NCBI RefSeq assembly: GCF_035582795.1
Contig: NC_134373.1
Span: 39,402,501-39,466,500 of the forward strand
Direction: 5' to 3'
DNA length: 64,000 bases
From: Mycteria americana
Lineage: Eukaryota; Chordata; Aves; Ciconiiformes; Ciconiidae
Part shown: piece after piece, positions 25,060 through 38,799 of the stretch
Numbering within the stretch: the first letter of the stretch is position 1
Layout of the letters: the number at the start of each line of letters is the position of its first letter
The notes under the pieces: model-generated
Seen by the model: the letters and a program-made list of their open reading frames with translations, nothing else
What the model was told of the DNA's origin: nothing
Database searches by the model: none
Program-made: the position numbers and the translations under genes

Positions 25060-25112
25060 ACCTGCTTCTGAAACCTTCTCATAAGGTTGGTCTGCTTCAA
25101 CCAGAAGCAGGT
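25060..25112. repeat. Nested inverted repeat
   Basis: The arms ACCTGCTTCTG (25,060-25,070) and CAGAAGCAGGT (25,102-25,112) are perfect 11-bp reverse complements. Inside them AACCTT (25,072-25,077) and AAGGTT (25,083-25,088) form a second 6-bp stem. The unit could fold as a two-tier hairpin. Confidence 0.8.
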
Positions 25113-28100
25113 CTCAATGAACCTTAATTTCACTGACAATTCTCTTATCGACATCTGAAGGACAGAGGTGGTTGTTCTTTCGCTGTGCTGGATGTTAAAA
25201 TTGTGCCTTCACGCACTTGACATGCCTCTGTCAGTCTTTCCTGCTTCGAGAAATACTATAAAAAGATTGTTTTGGAGACTTACTACAAAACAAACGCTGC
25301 TAGCTCCTCATTTGTGCAGGGACTTCCTCAATACAGATCTATTTTCATTTTAAGAGTGAGACGTCTTATCACAGAGTCTGTGGACTCCCATCATCTTTAG
25401 TACCTTGGGGTACTTAAAGCAACTTGGGGTGCAAACTTCTAGGCTGGCTGAAATAGGAGCAAAAGAAATGCTATTGGATTTTTTTTTAAGAAGGCTGTCT
25501 GAATGAGAAAAGCAGGCATTAATTTTCTGGGCACGGATATTTAGAACTTGCAAACTGACCATGGGGCAAATCTAACTCGTGCTAGACCTCAGTCTATGGA
25601 CGCAGCCAGGTCCTGCTGGAGCAGATTTTCATTGCATTATTGGCTCATGCTGAAGTCACCTGGAAGTGTTGAGGTCTGGCATGTGTAAAAGTGAGTCTTG
25701 TTTGCCAGAAGCTAAGAACCCAAAATTCATACATGCTTGAAAATTTTGGCCTTTTTCTCTTCATTTATCTGTATCTTCATTCACCTTACTTAGCATGAGA
25801 AAGAACTGTTTTGGGAATTAAGTAGGAAATATATCAGAGGGTTATTTAACAGATACTGGTATTCTCCAAATTAGCTTCTAAACTTCTGGGGGTATGTGCA
25901 AGTTACATAGTAAAATACTAACTCAGACAGAGCACAGATACCTACTGAAGCATTTCTTCAATAAATTAACTAAACAAGATTGATATTGCTATTGTTAGTG
26001 TTTTAAGGTTGTTTAAGACACAATACAACATTTCCTGCCATTTGAGATTGACGGGTATGAAATCATTCACTTGTTGTTAAGCCGGGTATTGTGGGTTTGT
26101 ACTGTGGTTTTTAATGAATATTTCTTCCAAAGCCTGTGCCTGATATACTAAACAGGCGCAGTCCTCGAACAAATGAACTTAAAGTGACTTCTGATTCCTT
26201 CTCCAAGACATCCATCAGTTTTCAGCACAACTGCAACATGATAAGAGGGGAGAGGGAGAAAAGGAGGAAGAAAAAACAGAAGTGAATGTGGCTTAGAGCT
26301 GAAGAGACGTGCTTTAAGTATGTGCTTGCTCTTCATTTCTTATTCCTTTTCCTGCCACACCCTGAGCAAAGACACCACTGTATTTGGTGCTGAATCAGAT
26401 ACTGAAGTGCCTATCTGAACCAGATACCGAAGCTCCTCCTAGGCAAGGCATAGTGCTTAGCACCTGTACTTGTTTGTCTGCTGCTCAGGATGTTACTAAA
26501 CTCTCTTCCTTTGTGGGTGTGGAGGGAAATGACACAGATATTTTGTGAAGACAACTGAAGCTCTGGAGTTCTGTCTTCCAGAGAGTCACCTCCATGGCTG
26601 GTGGGTTTGTCAAGATGCTCTCAGCATTTCTGGTGTTTCTGCTGCAACTGTGGTTCAGGAGACACCTGCTGCTGGGCCAGCCAGATGTCTGCTTGGACAG
26701 TGGAGTTGGAGGAACTGAGCAGTCCATGGTGGGGGAATGGACCCAACGCTGGCAGAATGTCCCGCCAGTTGGGGGATTCTCAACCCATATGATGATGCTG
26801 GCCCGAGCCAAACCCCCACACACATTGCAGGAGAGCCTGATGGTAACACCATGGGCATCCACAGCAAACACCAACAGAAGCCTCCCTGGGCTCTCGCAGA
26901 CAAAATGCATTTCTAGCTAATGGTTTTGCTACAAATGAATCAACATTTTCCAGTAGGAAGATGTTACATCAGACTTTCCAACTGGCCGAGCTGCTCCAAC
27001 ATGTGCTGCCTTTTGTACTTTGGGCTGAGTAGTGCTGAAGCTTGATTTAGAAAGATTAGTGTTTCTATTGTCATCAGTACATTGCATGCTAGGTTACTTT
27101 ATTAGTAAAAAAACCAAAGTAGAGTAACCAGCAGTAATGAGTAATCAAATTCTTGTGAAGATTTTTGGACTAGGAGGTGGCACTAATCCATCCACTCTTC
27201 TTGGAGTGGCAAAGGTAGTGAAAACAGCCCAAGTAAAAGCATCTCAGTTCCTCGTCATTCATTAGTCCCTAGGCCCTGGTAAAGGCAAGGCATGCTCCCA
27301 GTCTTAGCAGTGGCTTAGAGAAACTGGTCTCTTCAAACCATTCTTGAATTTCCTTTGGATAGTCTAGCACTGGCTCTGGATTCAGTAGTATGTAGTTGTG
27401 TAGATCTGAGATGTTCAGAATTGCTGCACAGAGATATTAATTGGAAAATTTCTTTTCTAGTTTTAATTTTCATCTAAAGTTTGAGGCTTTTAATAAAATC
27501 TTTCCTGGAATGTGAGTGAAGAGAGGGAATCTATTAAGATGTGGAGCAAAAATTGTATAAAATAAAAGAATGAAACAAGTTAAATGCAGAAATCTCTTAC
27601 CAGGTTTGTATCATGCATAAGGGTATAGATGTTTAAGGAATAATGTTGATGCACTGTAAGGACATTTTAACTCAGGTGCATAGGACTGCAAGGGTGCAGC
27701 AATTTCAGCCAACAAGGGATCTGAGGAGTCCATCAGCTCTGCGTGTCACCACGCTACCTAATAAACCCGTAGCCGACAGCAGATGTAATAAGTATTTTTG
27801 CTCTTGACAATGTTGGGGGCAGATGAATGGATGCCACCTCTTCTCACCATGGCTGTTGGTGTTCGCATGCAGATCTGGCACCCTCGTACTCCTGCTGTCA
27901 TTGCTGCTGACTCTGACTGCTCCTACCAAGTGCAGCACATCTGTGGTGAGACTGGGGGTTCAGGTGGGCTCTGGTCCCCTGGCCTGCAGAAAGCGTGCAT
28001 ACAAGGTTTTTGGAGTCATCCTGAACCACCTTAGTGAAATAAAGTTTTCATTGGTCCCTCACAGAACCACGTACATTTTCAGTAAAAATTTTAGATATAA

Positions 28101-31047
28101 TTAACAGAGCCTATACTCAAACTTCTTGCATAATCAAAGAAATTATATTCTTGACACCACAATACCCTTGGTATTTCCCCTTTGCTGAAAGCAGACATCT
28201 TAGCTGCACAATGTCATATCAGATACTATCACATCAAACAAATGCCTTTGTCTTCTCCTCGCTTTGCCACGTGGTGCTGAAGAGCAGCATGGTGGGGCAG
28301 GCACGCCTGCCGCCTTCTGCTCCGCTCTGGGCCATGGCAGAGGCGGCTGGTGAAGAAAGCAAACCGAGGGCCCCACGAAATGAAGAAGAGGGGCTTGCTT
28401 GATGCAAGCCGCAGAGAATTTCCCCTTCTAGTTCCTGCTGTAGCTTAAAAGTTTTCTCCTAAAATTGTAGGTGCCGGCTCTGCTGCGTTTCACAGCAGCA
28501 TCTCTTACAAGAGCAACACCAGGAGCTCTGCAAAGGAGAGTGGAGATGGAGTGTGGGAACAAATTAAAAGTGTCTGGAGCTTTTTTTTCCCCCCTCAGAT
28601 GGGAAGTGGGAGCAGTGAGAAGAAGTAAGGGAGCAGCTGCAGGATCACAGCACAAAAACTGCTGCAGATATGTATGGAGGAAGACTGAGAGAGGGTAGGA
28701 GGGACTGTTTCATGTGCACAGCACAGGGAATCGAACATTGTTCTGGGGAGTGGGAGGGATGGGGTCTTTCTGTCCGACTAAGGGACAAGCCTCTTGCTGT
28801 AGGCACTACTGAGGCAGACAGTGTCAGAAAGAAATAGTTTTATTATAAGTTTACTTTATTTTTTAATTTATTTTTAAAGTCTGACATGCTTTAAAGCCTT
28901 TGCTATTCAGTAATCTCAGTATCTCAGTTTGACAGGCATGTCTTCTGTAGGATGATGGAACTGCAAAATGGATTAAGACATGGCAAATGTGCATTTAAAC
29001 TACTAAATTGAGGGACTCTAACTACTCTAAGAGGTTAAAACAACCGCCAAAGGCTTAACAGAGTGCAAGAAGGCATTTTTCCTAGTGAGGGGGATGCTGC
29101 TGCTGCAGGAACTAAGGACCAGGAGGCAAACTGAGGCATGACTTACAACTGCTCCAAGTGTTCAGTAGTGCATAACTGATTTAGAGGTAGAGTGGGATAA
29201 AACTTGTGTACAGTCTTGCTCAGTGATGAACATGAGGTGCTTCCTCCACTGTGGATCAACCAGTGGAGCATGTGCATGTACATGAATGAATGTGATGCAG
29301 GTCAAACGTGCTGTAACGTCCTAGCCGAGCTGGCCTTGTGGTAGCTTGTTTATATAGCTGCTGTCAAATTGAAACCGAAATTTCTGTTGGCAAAGCTGTG
29401 AAATTTAGAACTTATAGGAAGTTTGTTTCTTTGGCTATTTGCAGCAAGCTTTCAGGTGTTTAAAAATATTTTTCTAATACATCAGTTTGTCTTGCGGTAC
29501 TAACTCTTCCACTTCTCCAGAGAGTTTGAGCTGTTCCAAAATTATCATCACCACATGTCTAGTTCAGGTAAGCATAGAAAGTTTGGATGAATATCTGAAT
29601 CTCTGTGAGGAGAAGTTCTGCAAAATTGAGCTGGAAGTATTTCAAGCAGTCTTACTTTGAAATTTCTGTCACTTCTGCTTCTGCTTGTATCTGTAAATAC
29701 TGCAAGAATAACCTTTCCCGTAGTATCTCATCACTTCAGATCTGGCAACATTAAAAGTAACAACACTTTTCTGAACATTTAGGCTATAGGAACAGATTTC
29801 TTTCAAGCACCGGAGAAAATTTGTGATTCTTATGTGATCTTCCTAGAGAAAACATTGGATCCTTTTTATTCAGAATTAGACAGCTTTAAACTAAAATGTT
29901 ACCGTGCAACAAGCGTCATATGCAGGTGTAAAATGAGTTTAGAGGTGGTCAGTCTTACCTGTGGTGGTTGGAAAGCCATGAATCTAACCTGTACGTATCT
30001 GCAGTACATAAATGTATAGCAGAAAGGAAGGAGGTGAAAGGAAATTATCTTTTCCTCACCTGATAGGTGAGGGCAGGTCAGGAGTAACCAAGCAGTACTC
30101 CTCTGGGCCCCTCTAGCACTTCTCAGGTCTTATTTGGTGTTAAATCAATTAAACTGTTATGAACTTTTATGAGGCTGGGAACTACTTGCTGTCATTGGTT
30201 TAATGACTAAACCATACTCATTCTGCTATTCAGTGTTGTAGGATGCATTAGAAATGTCACATATTGGACGATATTCATAGTTTGTTTTTTTAATACTGTG
30301 TATATATGACCAATATTCATCATTTGAAGGATTGTAGTCTAGCTTGCACAGCATGGAAAATGGAGGCAGGTGTCGCAGATCAGATGCACTCCAGAAAGAA
30401 ATGAAACACGCTGCCAGCAGGAAGACCTAGAAGTAGCAATTTTTCCCAGGCATGTTCTTTTACATATTCAACTGAATTTCTACTATGGACGACTGTTCCC
30501 AGAACATATGCAGGCCAAACTGTACACAAAGTTCCACTTGAAACTGAGATATTAAATTGACATAGGAGTGGTGAAAATAGACTCCATTATGCTATCCCAT
30601 ATGATATATTGGGACAGACGAAACAACTGTTACCTTTCCTGAGACCTTCACATGTAATATAATTAAGAAACTAAGTGATGCAAGAAGAGACATGACCATA
30701 TGCAGTCACTTGTTGACTTGAAAAAGCTATTTTACCCTATTGCATGTGTTTTTGTTGTTTCCAATAATATCCTAGTGATATTTCCTAGCAAGCTTTTATT
30801 TGTGCAGGAAAGTCCTGTAGATAGCAGGTCATGAAGGATTACAGGATTAGAGATGAATCTGTAGTCATTAAATATGGTTGTGAAGAGTTTGTCATTGTAT
30901 CTGCACAACTTTGGAATGGTAACTGTCTCCCATTCTGTTCTTTTTCTGATTCTCAAGCCATTTCTATCCAGATAGGAAAGCATTTCCAGAAATAACACAT
31001 CTCTACCCTATAGGGTACAAGTAGCTTTTCCAGATCCCTGATTTTCT

Positions 31048-31587
31048 TTGACATCTGATCCTGCTATTTTTAAAGGTCTACGTATAGTGGGGAACAGACC
31101 CTGGGGCTTTCAGCTATCATCTTCTACAAAATTTCAGAATGACACAAAGGAGGACCTTAGCTCCCTGCTTAAACCCTCACTGATAGCCATTGCCATTCTA
31201 GCACAGCTATTCAAATTTTCTGTCTTCATGTGTCTCTTCATCCAATCCTCGAGACAAATCAAGCAACAATTTGTAAAGATTAATAATGTTTCCACTGAAA
31301 CTGTATATTTGGTTAAGATATTTTGTTGCCATCTGCTAGAAAGTGGGACTCGATATCAGCCTTCTATTATTTTATTTTATCCTTTTAATTTTTTATTGTG
31401 TAAGGTGCTATTACTAGTTGAAAAAATAGAAAAAAACCCTACAGTCAGTCTTCATAGCAGTAAGCCACTCATATTTTTAGCACTGCAGTCAATGGGCAGG
31501 AAATCACTGAAGCATCAAACTGTAACAGTCTGTAAGTTGTTGTGTGGTGTAGACTCCCCACCCATGCAGGTCTGTGAGGTACTGTGA
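31048..31587 (+). other. Orphan 179-codon open reading frame, probably non-coding
   Basis: This is the longest ATG-to-stop frame in the window. The predicted peptide is rich in Leu, Ile, Phe, Ser and Lys, as expected of AT-rich DNA translated at random. It shows no domain, signal peptide or repeat that I recognise. By a rough estimate a frame this long is somewhat unlikely, but not surprising, in 64 kb of such composition. I do not call it a gene. Confidence 0.2.
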
Positions 31588-34500
31588 GTGGAGAATCACA
31601 TATTCCTAATACGTGTGGTAACTATCAGGAATGAGAAATGAAGTACTGCATTGTAACACTTTAATTCTTTGGAACTCAGTCATCCAAACAACCTTAGAGC
31701 CTGTTCTTAGACCCAAAATTAAACAACATAGTTACTGCTGTACAATCGTGCAAGTCTGCGTCCTTCCCTTTTGCAATCTGTTATAAAGTGTATTTCCATA
31801 CCTGGCTCCATAACGCAATAACTGCTTTGGCGTTCCTCCTTGAGTGTGCTTAATGTTACTTTTGCATTGCTGTAACTCCATTAACTTCAGTGGATTCACT
31901 GCGAACCTGAGATCAGGATCAGGCTTTTAAGACCTGTCTGGAACTGCAAGTCCTGTAGTGCACAAACTAGGAAGAAATTATTTTAAATGATAACACACCT
32001 TGTTCTTACTGGATATTAAGCTGTGAGCTTTCAATCATGAGAATTATGTGGTTACTAACCAAGAGTTATTGTAAAATGTAACTCTGTCGTGATATAAGAG
32101 AATAAACCAAAAAGGTTGAAATGGTCTTCATATCAAGGATCAAGTTTAAATCTCAAGGGTAAAAGATTCTGTAGCCTAAGAGCTATTTAACAATGATGCT
32201 TGAAAATGCTTTACTTCTTGTATTGCACTACTGCCTAGGAAGTCTGCTATGATTAGGGCCAAGTTGTGTCAAGAAATTTACCTTTAGGTGCATCCTTCAC
32301 AGAGACTGGATTATATACTTCAGAGCATAAATAAAATTGTGAATAATGTACTGAACAGCATATTCCACACGTGGTAACAGAGTAATGCTGGGCAGTGAGA
32401 TATTGCTACAAACAAAACAGAAAAGATGTTTTACTCTTTTCTTTCACCACAGGAGAGGCAAGGGTAACTGTAATTGTAAAGGAGAGTTGCCTGAAGAACT
32501 CTGTGGGTCATTTCTGCTTTTATTTGCAGAAAGTCCTCAAATACTGGACTAGAAAAGAGTGACTACAAAGCCAGCCTTTAGACACATGAGGTAAGACGAC
32601 CTCCATGATCCTTGCTCAGTGTGTTGGCTATTCTGGGAGACACCACCAAAAGTCTAATGTGGCTGCAACGGGTAAAAGAATTAAGAGGGTATGACAATCA
32701 ATGCTGATGAGCATGGCTTTTGTAGGACTCAGGATGTATCAACTAACTCACTGGTGTTTGCTGATGAGATGGCGAGTTTGGTTGATAAGGGAAACTGTGC
32801 TGTTGAGTTTAGGACATTTAACATTTTACAGCAGACTGAACTCGGCACGAAATTCTGTTTTATTGTCTATCTGATATAAAAGGATAAAACCGGAGTAAAG
32901 ACCCAGGCAATGGTGATGCAGTGTTATTTCTGATCTCCTACTTTGACCAGAGGTATGACTGATGGTTGAAATTAATGTTACTTCCTAAGTACAAATTATT
33001 CCAGGCTGGATGACATCTTTCTGCAAAGGAAAAAGCATAGGAATGTTACATCTGCTTTGTATTTTCATTACAATGGATTTTTCTGTTTTTCTAGTACTCA
33101 GATAAACTGGCTTCAAGACTCTTCTGGGCACCAGCCCAGGACACCATATCCCTCAGCAGCCTTTGCTGTTTGTGTCCGTGCCCTGGGTGCAGATATGTGA
33201 TGTGTTAGCTGTGAGAGCAGTGTGGTGGGGGTGGTTGAAAAAAAAATAAAGACAGGGTAGAGTGCAGATAAGAATAATTGAAAAAAGCTATGTGGCAGTT
33301 TGCTTGTTATCCCCTCTCTTTACCTATATCTGTCCCCCTTTATTTCCATCAGTTGTGTGTTTAAGCACTTACTGCCCCTGAGCTGTACTTCAGCAGAGAT
33401 AACAAACAGCGTAGCAAAGGCTAAGAGCAAAACCCAACAGCAGAAATAATTACATAGGTGTGCTGATTTTAAACACTTCTTTTAGAGACACAGTGATATG
33501 TTTTCTCCTTTACAAGAATGCTCTGACTCACCACGTGTGTGGCATTAGCTTGTTTTTTCATTTGTTAACTCTTACTTCCTCTTCCATTTTTATGTTTTTT
33601 CAGGCTCACAGGTCTAGTGTAATGGTGAACCTAGTGCTGACTTTTATTCTTTTGTAATATTGTTGCATTAGGTTTCAATGAAGGATCTTCATGTACAGTA
33701 TGCTTTTCGGCAGAAGAATGGAATTAGTGAATGCAACAAGATGCACTTTATTTTTGCAGTGTTTTCACGTTACTATGTTGAGCACTTTCATGTTCATTAT
33801 GCTTCTGACTTGATGGTGGTAGATATGTCATAAGGAGTGAACTTGGAAATTAAAAGCTTATTTCGATAAATACTGAAAATTATAAACATTTTTTTAAATC
33901 TCATAATCTTGAAAAACAAATGCAATAAATTATATTACTCATGGATAGATTTTTTTTCCTTTCTTGGATAAAAGTACTTGCTACAACTACTCTCGGTACA
34001 AGTTGCCAATGAATTAACATTTGCATTGTCTTTCACTGTACATAGCTATAGGAAACATAGGCATAGGTCAAGCAAAAATTTAGAAATACTGCTATCCTCT
34101 TGCTTCTTGAAGAACTAATGCTTTGCTTTGTAGAAAAACTATGTACTAACTTTACTGATACTGTACCAAAACTCATGAAATAAAGTTCTTGGGCAATACT
34201 GGTCACTCCGCTCATTATATGATCAATTTCTAGACAAAGCAACATTTCAGAATGGATTAAAAACCTGATAAATGCAATATGAAACTTCCTCTAGCTCCAT
34301 GAGCTGCTGTAGGAGGGGAATACTTACTGTCATTGTGAGACAGAAACCATGATTAAGCTACCAAAGACAAAAGAATGGCAGTGAGATGAACAATTCACTT
34401 TCTTAATTTTTGCAAAAAGCTAAAAAGTAAATTTTTCCTTTTTTTCATGGAAATTATAAATAGCAAAAGGAAGGGGTTTGTTGGGTTTTTTTGTTTTTCA

Positions 34501-35168
34501 CTCGGAAGTTAACAATATTACTTTGTTTTCTTTATCATCTCCTTTCTCTTTTTGAAGAGAAAGGGCAGAAAAGTATTTTTTCCTGTCAAAGGAAAATTAG
34601 AAATAATTTAAATACTTTCACTGTTATCAAACATTAAGATTTTGTGAAAATACTGATTTTAAAAGCGATGTTACAAAAAATGTTCTGGAAAATAGTTTTG
34701 CCAAGACCCAGCACTTTGTGAGCAAATCTGAGATCTGATCTCTGCAATTTGCTGTGTTACTTTGTTAGTCTGGGCCTGATTCTCAGAAACGGGATGGCTT
34801 TTACTGCGTGTACAGATTTGGATCCGCAATAACCTTTCCATTTCTCACCTCTGTAATACTCATGACTTCCAAACCACGTGTTTGAAAGTCGAGTGTACAT
34901 TTAGAAATTGGCGATTTAGGATCTTAACCATTGATCTGCCAGACATGTCAGATGTCGCTTGACTATTTAGCAGCCACCTCACACCTGTAGTTGGTGTCTG
35001 AACTCTGGCTTCAGTTCAACTTGATTCACTGCAGGGATGCTGTGCTACTTGCTGGAGTAGGCTTGCCTCCTCCCCAGGCATCCCAAACACACGGACCGAT
35101 TCACGGGAAAAGCAACTGCACGTGTTGACTCACTGCGGTTGGGTCAGAAAATTTAAGATAAATTTTAT

Positions 35169-35192
35169 TTATCTTTAATTAATTAAAGATAA
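35169..35192. repeat. Perfect 24-bp palindrome
   Basis: The sequence is self-complementary over 12 bases each side of the centre between 35,180 and 35,181 (half-site AATTAAAGATAA). It contains back-to-back TAATTAATTA homeodomain cores flanked by TTATCTTT/AAAGATAA, which resemble GATA or LEF/TCF half-sites. Confidence 0.9.
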
Positions 35193-37327
35193 TTCAACTA
35201 AAAGTATGAACCCCTTCTTCCCTCAGTGAGGGTTTTTCAGCTCCTGGGTTTGTCTCCAAAAGTGGCTGTGTGTGTAGGACAGAACTGGTTTTGCTGTCCC
35301 AGCCAGAAAGGTGATTTTGTCCCTTCAGCTCAGTGGTGTTTCTTGCCCCATAAGTAAGCTGATCTACCCACTCTCCAGAAATTAAAGTTCTCCTTTCTCA
35401 CATCCAGTGTAATCTTTTTCCCCACTCTATGAATCAGTTTTCCCTTCCTGTATCATCCGTCCAACCTCATGTCAAGGATTTTTCTTGTACCCGTACTGTT
35501 CCCTGACGTTTTCCCACCCTTATCCAACCTGCTGCTTCTGTTCCACAATGCCTCGAAAATGGTACTTCCAAGAGGATTTTTCGGTGTGTTCCCCTGTCCC
35601 TCTTCTCTTAGGTGAATGCCTTGAAGTTACGCTGCCCCTTTGCTCCAGGAGCCCTATAAACAGCAGGGAGGGGAGGGGGGGAAAGTCTGTCTTGGTTTAA
35701 TGCTTTTCTCCAGCAAATCAACCGTAGGAGGTTTCAAAACTAAAATTTATATCCAGATGCTAAGTATTTGCCAAAAGGCAAATTAGCTAATTATATAATG
35801 AACATGGAGTGCCTCACAAGCAGTTGCACAGGGCTTGGCAGCTCTGTCTTCCAAAGTAAGTGAATTCCCCTCCAAAACCTGCCCAAATTTGACTCTGATG
35901 CTGCTAATAACAGTTTGGAAGCACCAAATCATAAAAGCTTCAGATAGATCCTTTTTTTATTTTCTGTTAATATTTTGTCTGTTTCCTGACTGTCTTCCCC
36001 TTTGTTATTTTTTAAAAGTTTTAAAAAAAAATTAAAGAAAGAGAGCAGAGTGTAAGTATTACCAAATTCTTCTCGCGAATGTGAATGCAACGCCGTTGCG
36101 TTTGTGGAGCTCATATTCAGGGTGCCATCTACTGGCATGCAGGGCCGATAACGCTGTCAGGAGTCTTAATGGAGTTTGGGCAGCAAAGGATTTCTACCTG
36201 GAAATCCTAAGGGAGCAACTTTTGTAACTTGTACTTTTCCTTCATATTCTGCAAGATCTCCTTCATATTCAGTAGGATCTCACCATGCTCTACACTAAGA
36301 CAAATAAAATCTGATGGAGGAAATGTTGAGGTTTGGGTTTTTTCTCTTTTCTTTTATGGTAGTTCCTGTAATTTTAGTGCCTCAGAAAGTCTCCTTGTAA
36401 TACTCTGATGTGTGTGAATTAGTTTCAGTTTTGGGGAAAATTAACTAAGGTTCAATGAGATTAGAATACAAATTTTCAGAAGTCTTTGCAGACTTGTCAT
36501 TTACTGACTGTGCTCCTGCTTGAGATCCAGGGCATGACTTTGTCATACTATTAAACTTTTTTATAGCACATCATGTACTGAAAACACCAGACAGAGACTA
36601 CCTCATTAAAACTCATAATGCTCCCAAGAAGAGATATGTCAGAGTTTTATAGGTGGGAGATTTCAGAAGAAAATCTGAGAGATGTGCTCCAGCCAAACAT
36701 TGGATCGGTGACAGAGCCAGTGTTGCTCTCGTCTCTCGAGTCTGATCAGCTCTCCAGCCTGGAGCCTACTGAAAATCTGTTGAGAAGCAATTTTGGTTTG
36801 ATACCAACATGAAATACAAAATGGTTTGACTGTCCAAGTTTAGAAGGAGGAAAAAAATAATTTCTTGCTTAGCGCTGCTGCAGACCTTACTGCCAAAATG
36901 GCAAAGTGTCCCTGCAACACGGGTTTGAGTGGTGGCTGCTCCGAAGGGTGGTAAGTGTCTCAGAGATTAAGAACACACGGTGCCGTCTCCTAAAGGTCCA
37001 CGTAAAGAGTTTTTCCTAGTGTCATATACCAACTCTGCAGCAGAAATAGACATGTATACTCCTGAGCAGCAGGAAACAGCTTTAGCCAAATTTTTCTCCT
37101 CTCTTTCTGTGGTTCAACTTCTGTAGGGATCCTTGAGTAACTAATTCAATGCAGGAAACAGCCAAGACATAAGCTTTACTGTTGCTTTTACTAAAGTTAG
37201 TGTTTCTATCATGGCACATAATGTTGAGCGAGTAATGGCTAATATTGAAGCACACACTTCTCATTTGTCTCTTCGAGTGCTGTGTTTCCTTGCTTTTCCA
37301 TATCTCTGGCTTTTTGAATTTAAATCC

Positions 37328-37462
37328 CCCTAAAGATATTGAAAAGCCATCTGGACATGGTCATGGGCAACCAGCTGTAGGTGGTCCTGCTTGAGCAGAG
37401 AGGTTGGACCAAATGACCTCCAGAGGTCTCTTCCAGCCTCAACCATTCTGCGACTGCATGAC
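37328..37462 (+). mobile_element. CR1 LINE, 5'-truncated 3' end
   Basis: This fragment of about 135 bp has the hallmarks of a bird CR1 3' end: aaagatattgaaaagcc, a block ending in GGTTGGACCAAATGACCTCC, then AGAGGTCTCTTCCAGCCTCA, and a terminal ATTCTGCGACTGCATGA resembling the degenerate ATTCTRTG tail repeat. It is in + orientation and severely 5'-truncated, as most CR1 copies are. It carries no ORF. The left boundary is approximate. Confidence 0.92.
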
Positions 37463-38799
37463 CTCTTATTAGTGTCCTCTAATCTAAGTCAGTTTCCTGT
37501 AAGGAATTGATTTATCAGGGCCAGAAGAGGGTGAAGCTAGGAGAGTTGTGTCCTTCCACCAGCACAATGGCCGTGGTGCTGCCCAGAGACATGCAGCAGC
37601 ACTCTTCATCTCCCTCTCCCACCTTCACACCGGTAGCAAATCTTCCTCTGCTCTGGTGCCTTCATAGAAATGGACTTTCTTGAAATCAGGGAACTTCATC
37701 TTTTGTAGTCTTCAGAACTTGGGGAGATGTTGCTAGAAAAAGTTGTGCTTTTCAAACCCATTTGGAAAATGCTGATTTTTCAACAGTTTAGATTATAAGT
37801 GCACTTAAATGGATTTCCATTTCCCTGGGTCCATAGTAGAGAAACCAGCAATTCCAGCTTATATAGTATCTCTTCCTTACACATTTTCTCATACGGTTAC
37901 ATAGCAATATAAATAGCAAGTTTTCTTGTGACTCTTAGGGTATTACTTCACCCATGATTTACGTATAGTAGTGCCAGGGTGAACTAGTGGGGAGGAAAAT
38001 AGAGTAAGTGTTGTACCTCGCTGTCCTGATGTTTTGTATAGGAAATATAAAGCAACTCTTGCTGATGGAAAATGTATTGGGAATTTGAATAGCTAGAACA
38101 GTTTGTTGCGTTGCACTGTTGCCGAGTCAGGAGGTTGAACAGCAGCACTGCTAGAGAAGGTTTTCATTCTGTACAAGTTCCCCCCAGTTCCTTCAAGGGC
38201 TTGAGAGCTGATGTGCTCAGCCATTTCTTCATTTCAAAATTTTAAAAATCAACAGAGAAACAAAAATCCCATCCATGCTGTTGGTAGAATTGTAAAAATT
38301 AAGGGAAATTTTATTAGATCTGGGTTTGAATCTAGGACACTAGCAGGGTTGCAGCGTGGTCCTGTAATGCACTTGTAACATGCATGTATCGAACTGTGGA
38401 GGTAAGATATGTTAATTGGCTTCACAGCGTGTCGTTTTCCTTTGCAAGATTTAAAATGTGTAGTGTGAGCAGGGCCAAAGACAAAGTGTAGTGGCTGCCA
38501 GCTGGACGTGAAAGAGGCTTGCAGGGAGATTACACCATAGAGGAGAATGGCTTTTGAGATAAGGATAATCTTCTACATAAACTAACTCTTCTAAGGCAGT
38601 TTGGATGGGTGAGTGATAAGGACAATAATAAAACTACAGACTGACACAGCTGATAGTTATCCTGGTGTTCAAAGATGATCAAGATCTTGCCAGCAAGATT
38701 ACTCAGCTTCTTCTCCTGACTACAGTGACATATAACTGGCATTGATACGTTTTTGTAGGAAGGGTCCCTAGATTAATGCTCTTATTTTATGTTCTTCAG
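37463..38799 (+). other. Non-coding, CR1 to first ARHGAP15 coding exon
   Basis: No gene was seen here. The stretch ends in a splice acceptor (tatgttcttcag, AG at 38,798-38,799), so at least its right part is ARHGAP15 intron. The small minus-strand ORF at 38,530-38,742 has no recognisable similarity. Confidence 0.7.

Larger units (their letters stand above)
21591..37327. other. Intergenic (or ARHGAP15 intron 1), candidate promoter to CR1
   Basis: This is 15.7 kb with no recognisable gene. Contents noted are a 12-base CpG-containing direct repeat at 22,528-22,589, a nested inverted repeat at 25,060-25,112, a GC-richer patch at 26,500-26,930 with overlapping ORFs on both strands, a hairpin at 30,054-30,072, a 179-codon orphan ORF at 31,048-31,587 and a perfect 24-bp palindrome at 35,169-35,192. 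If transcription starts near 21.5 kb, all of this is intron 1. Confidence 0.5.
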
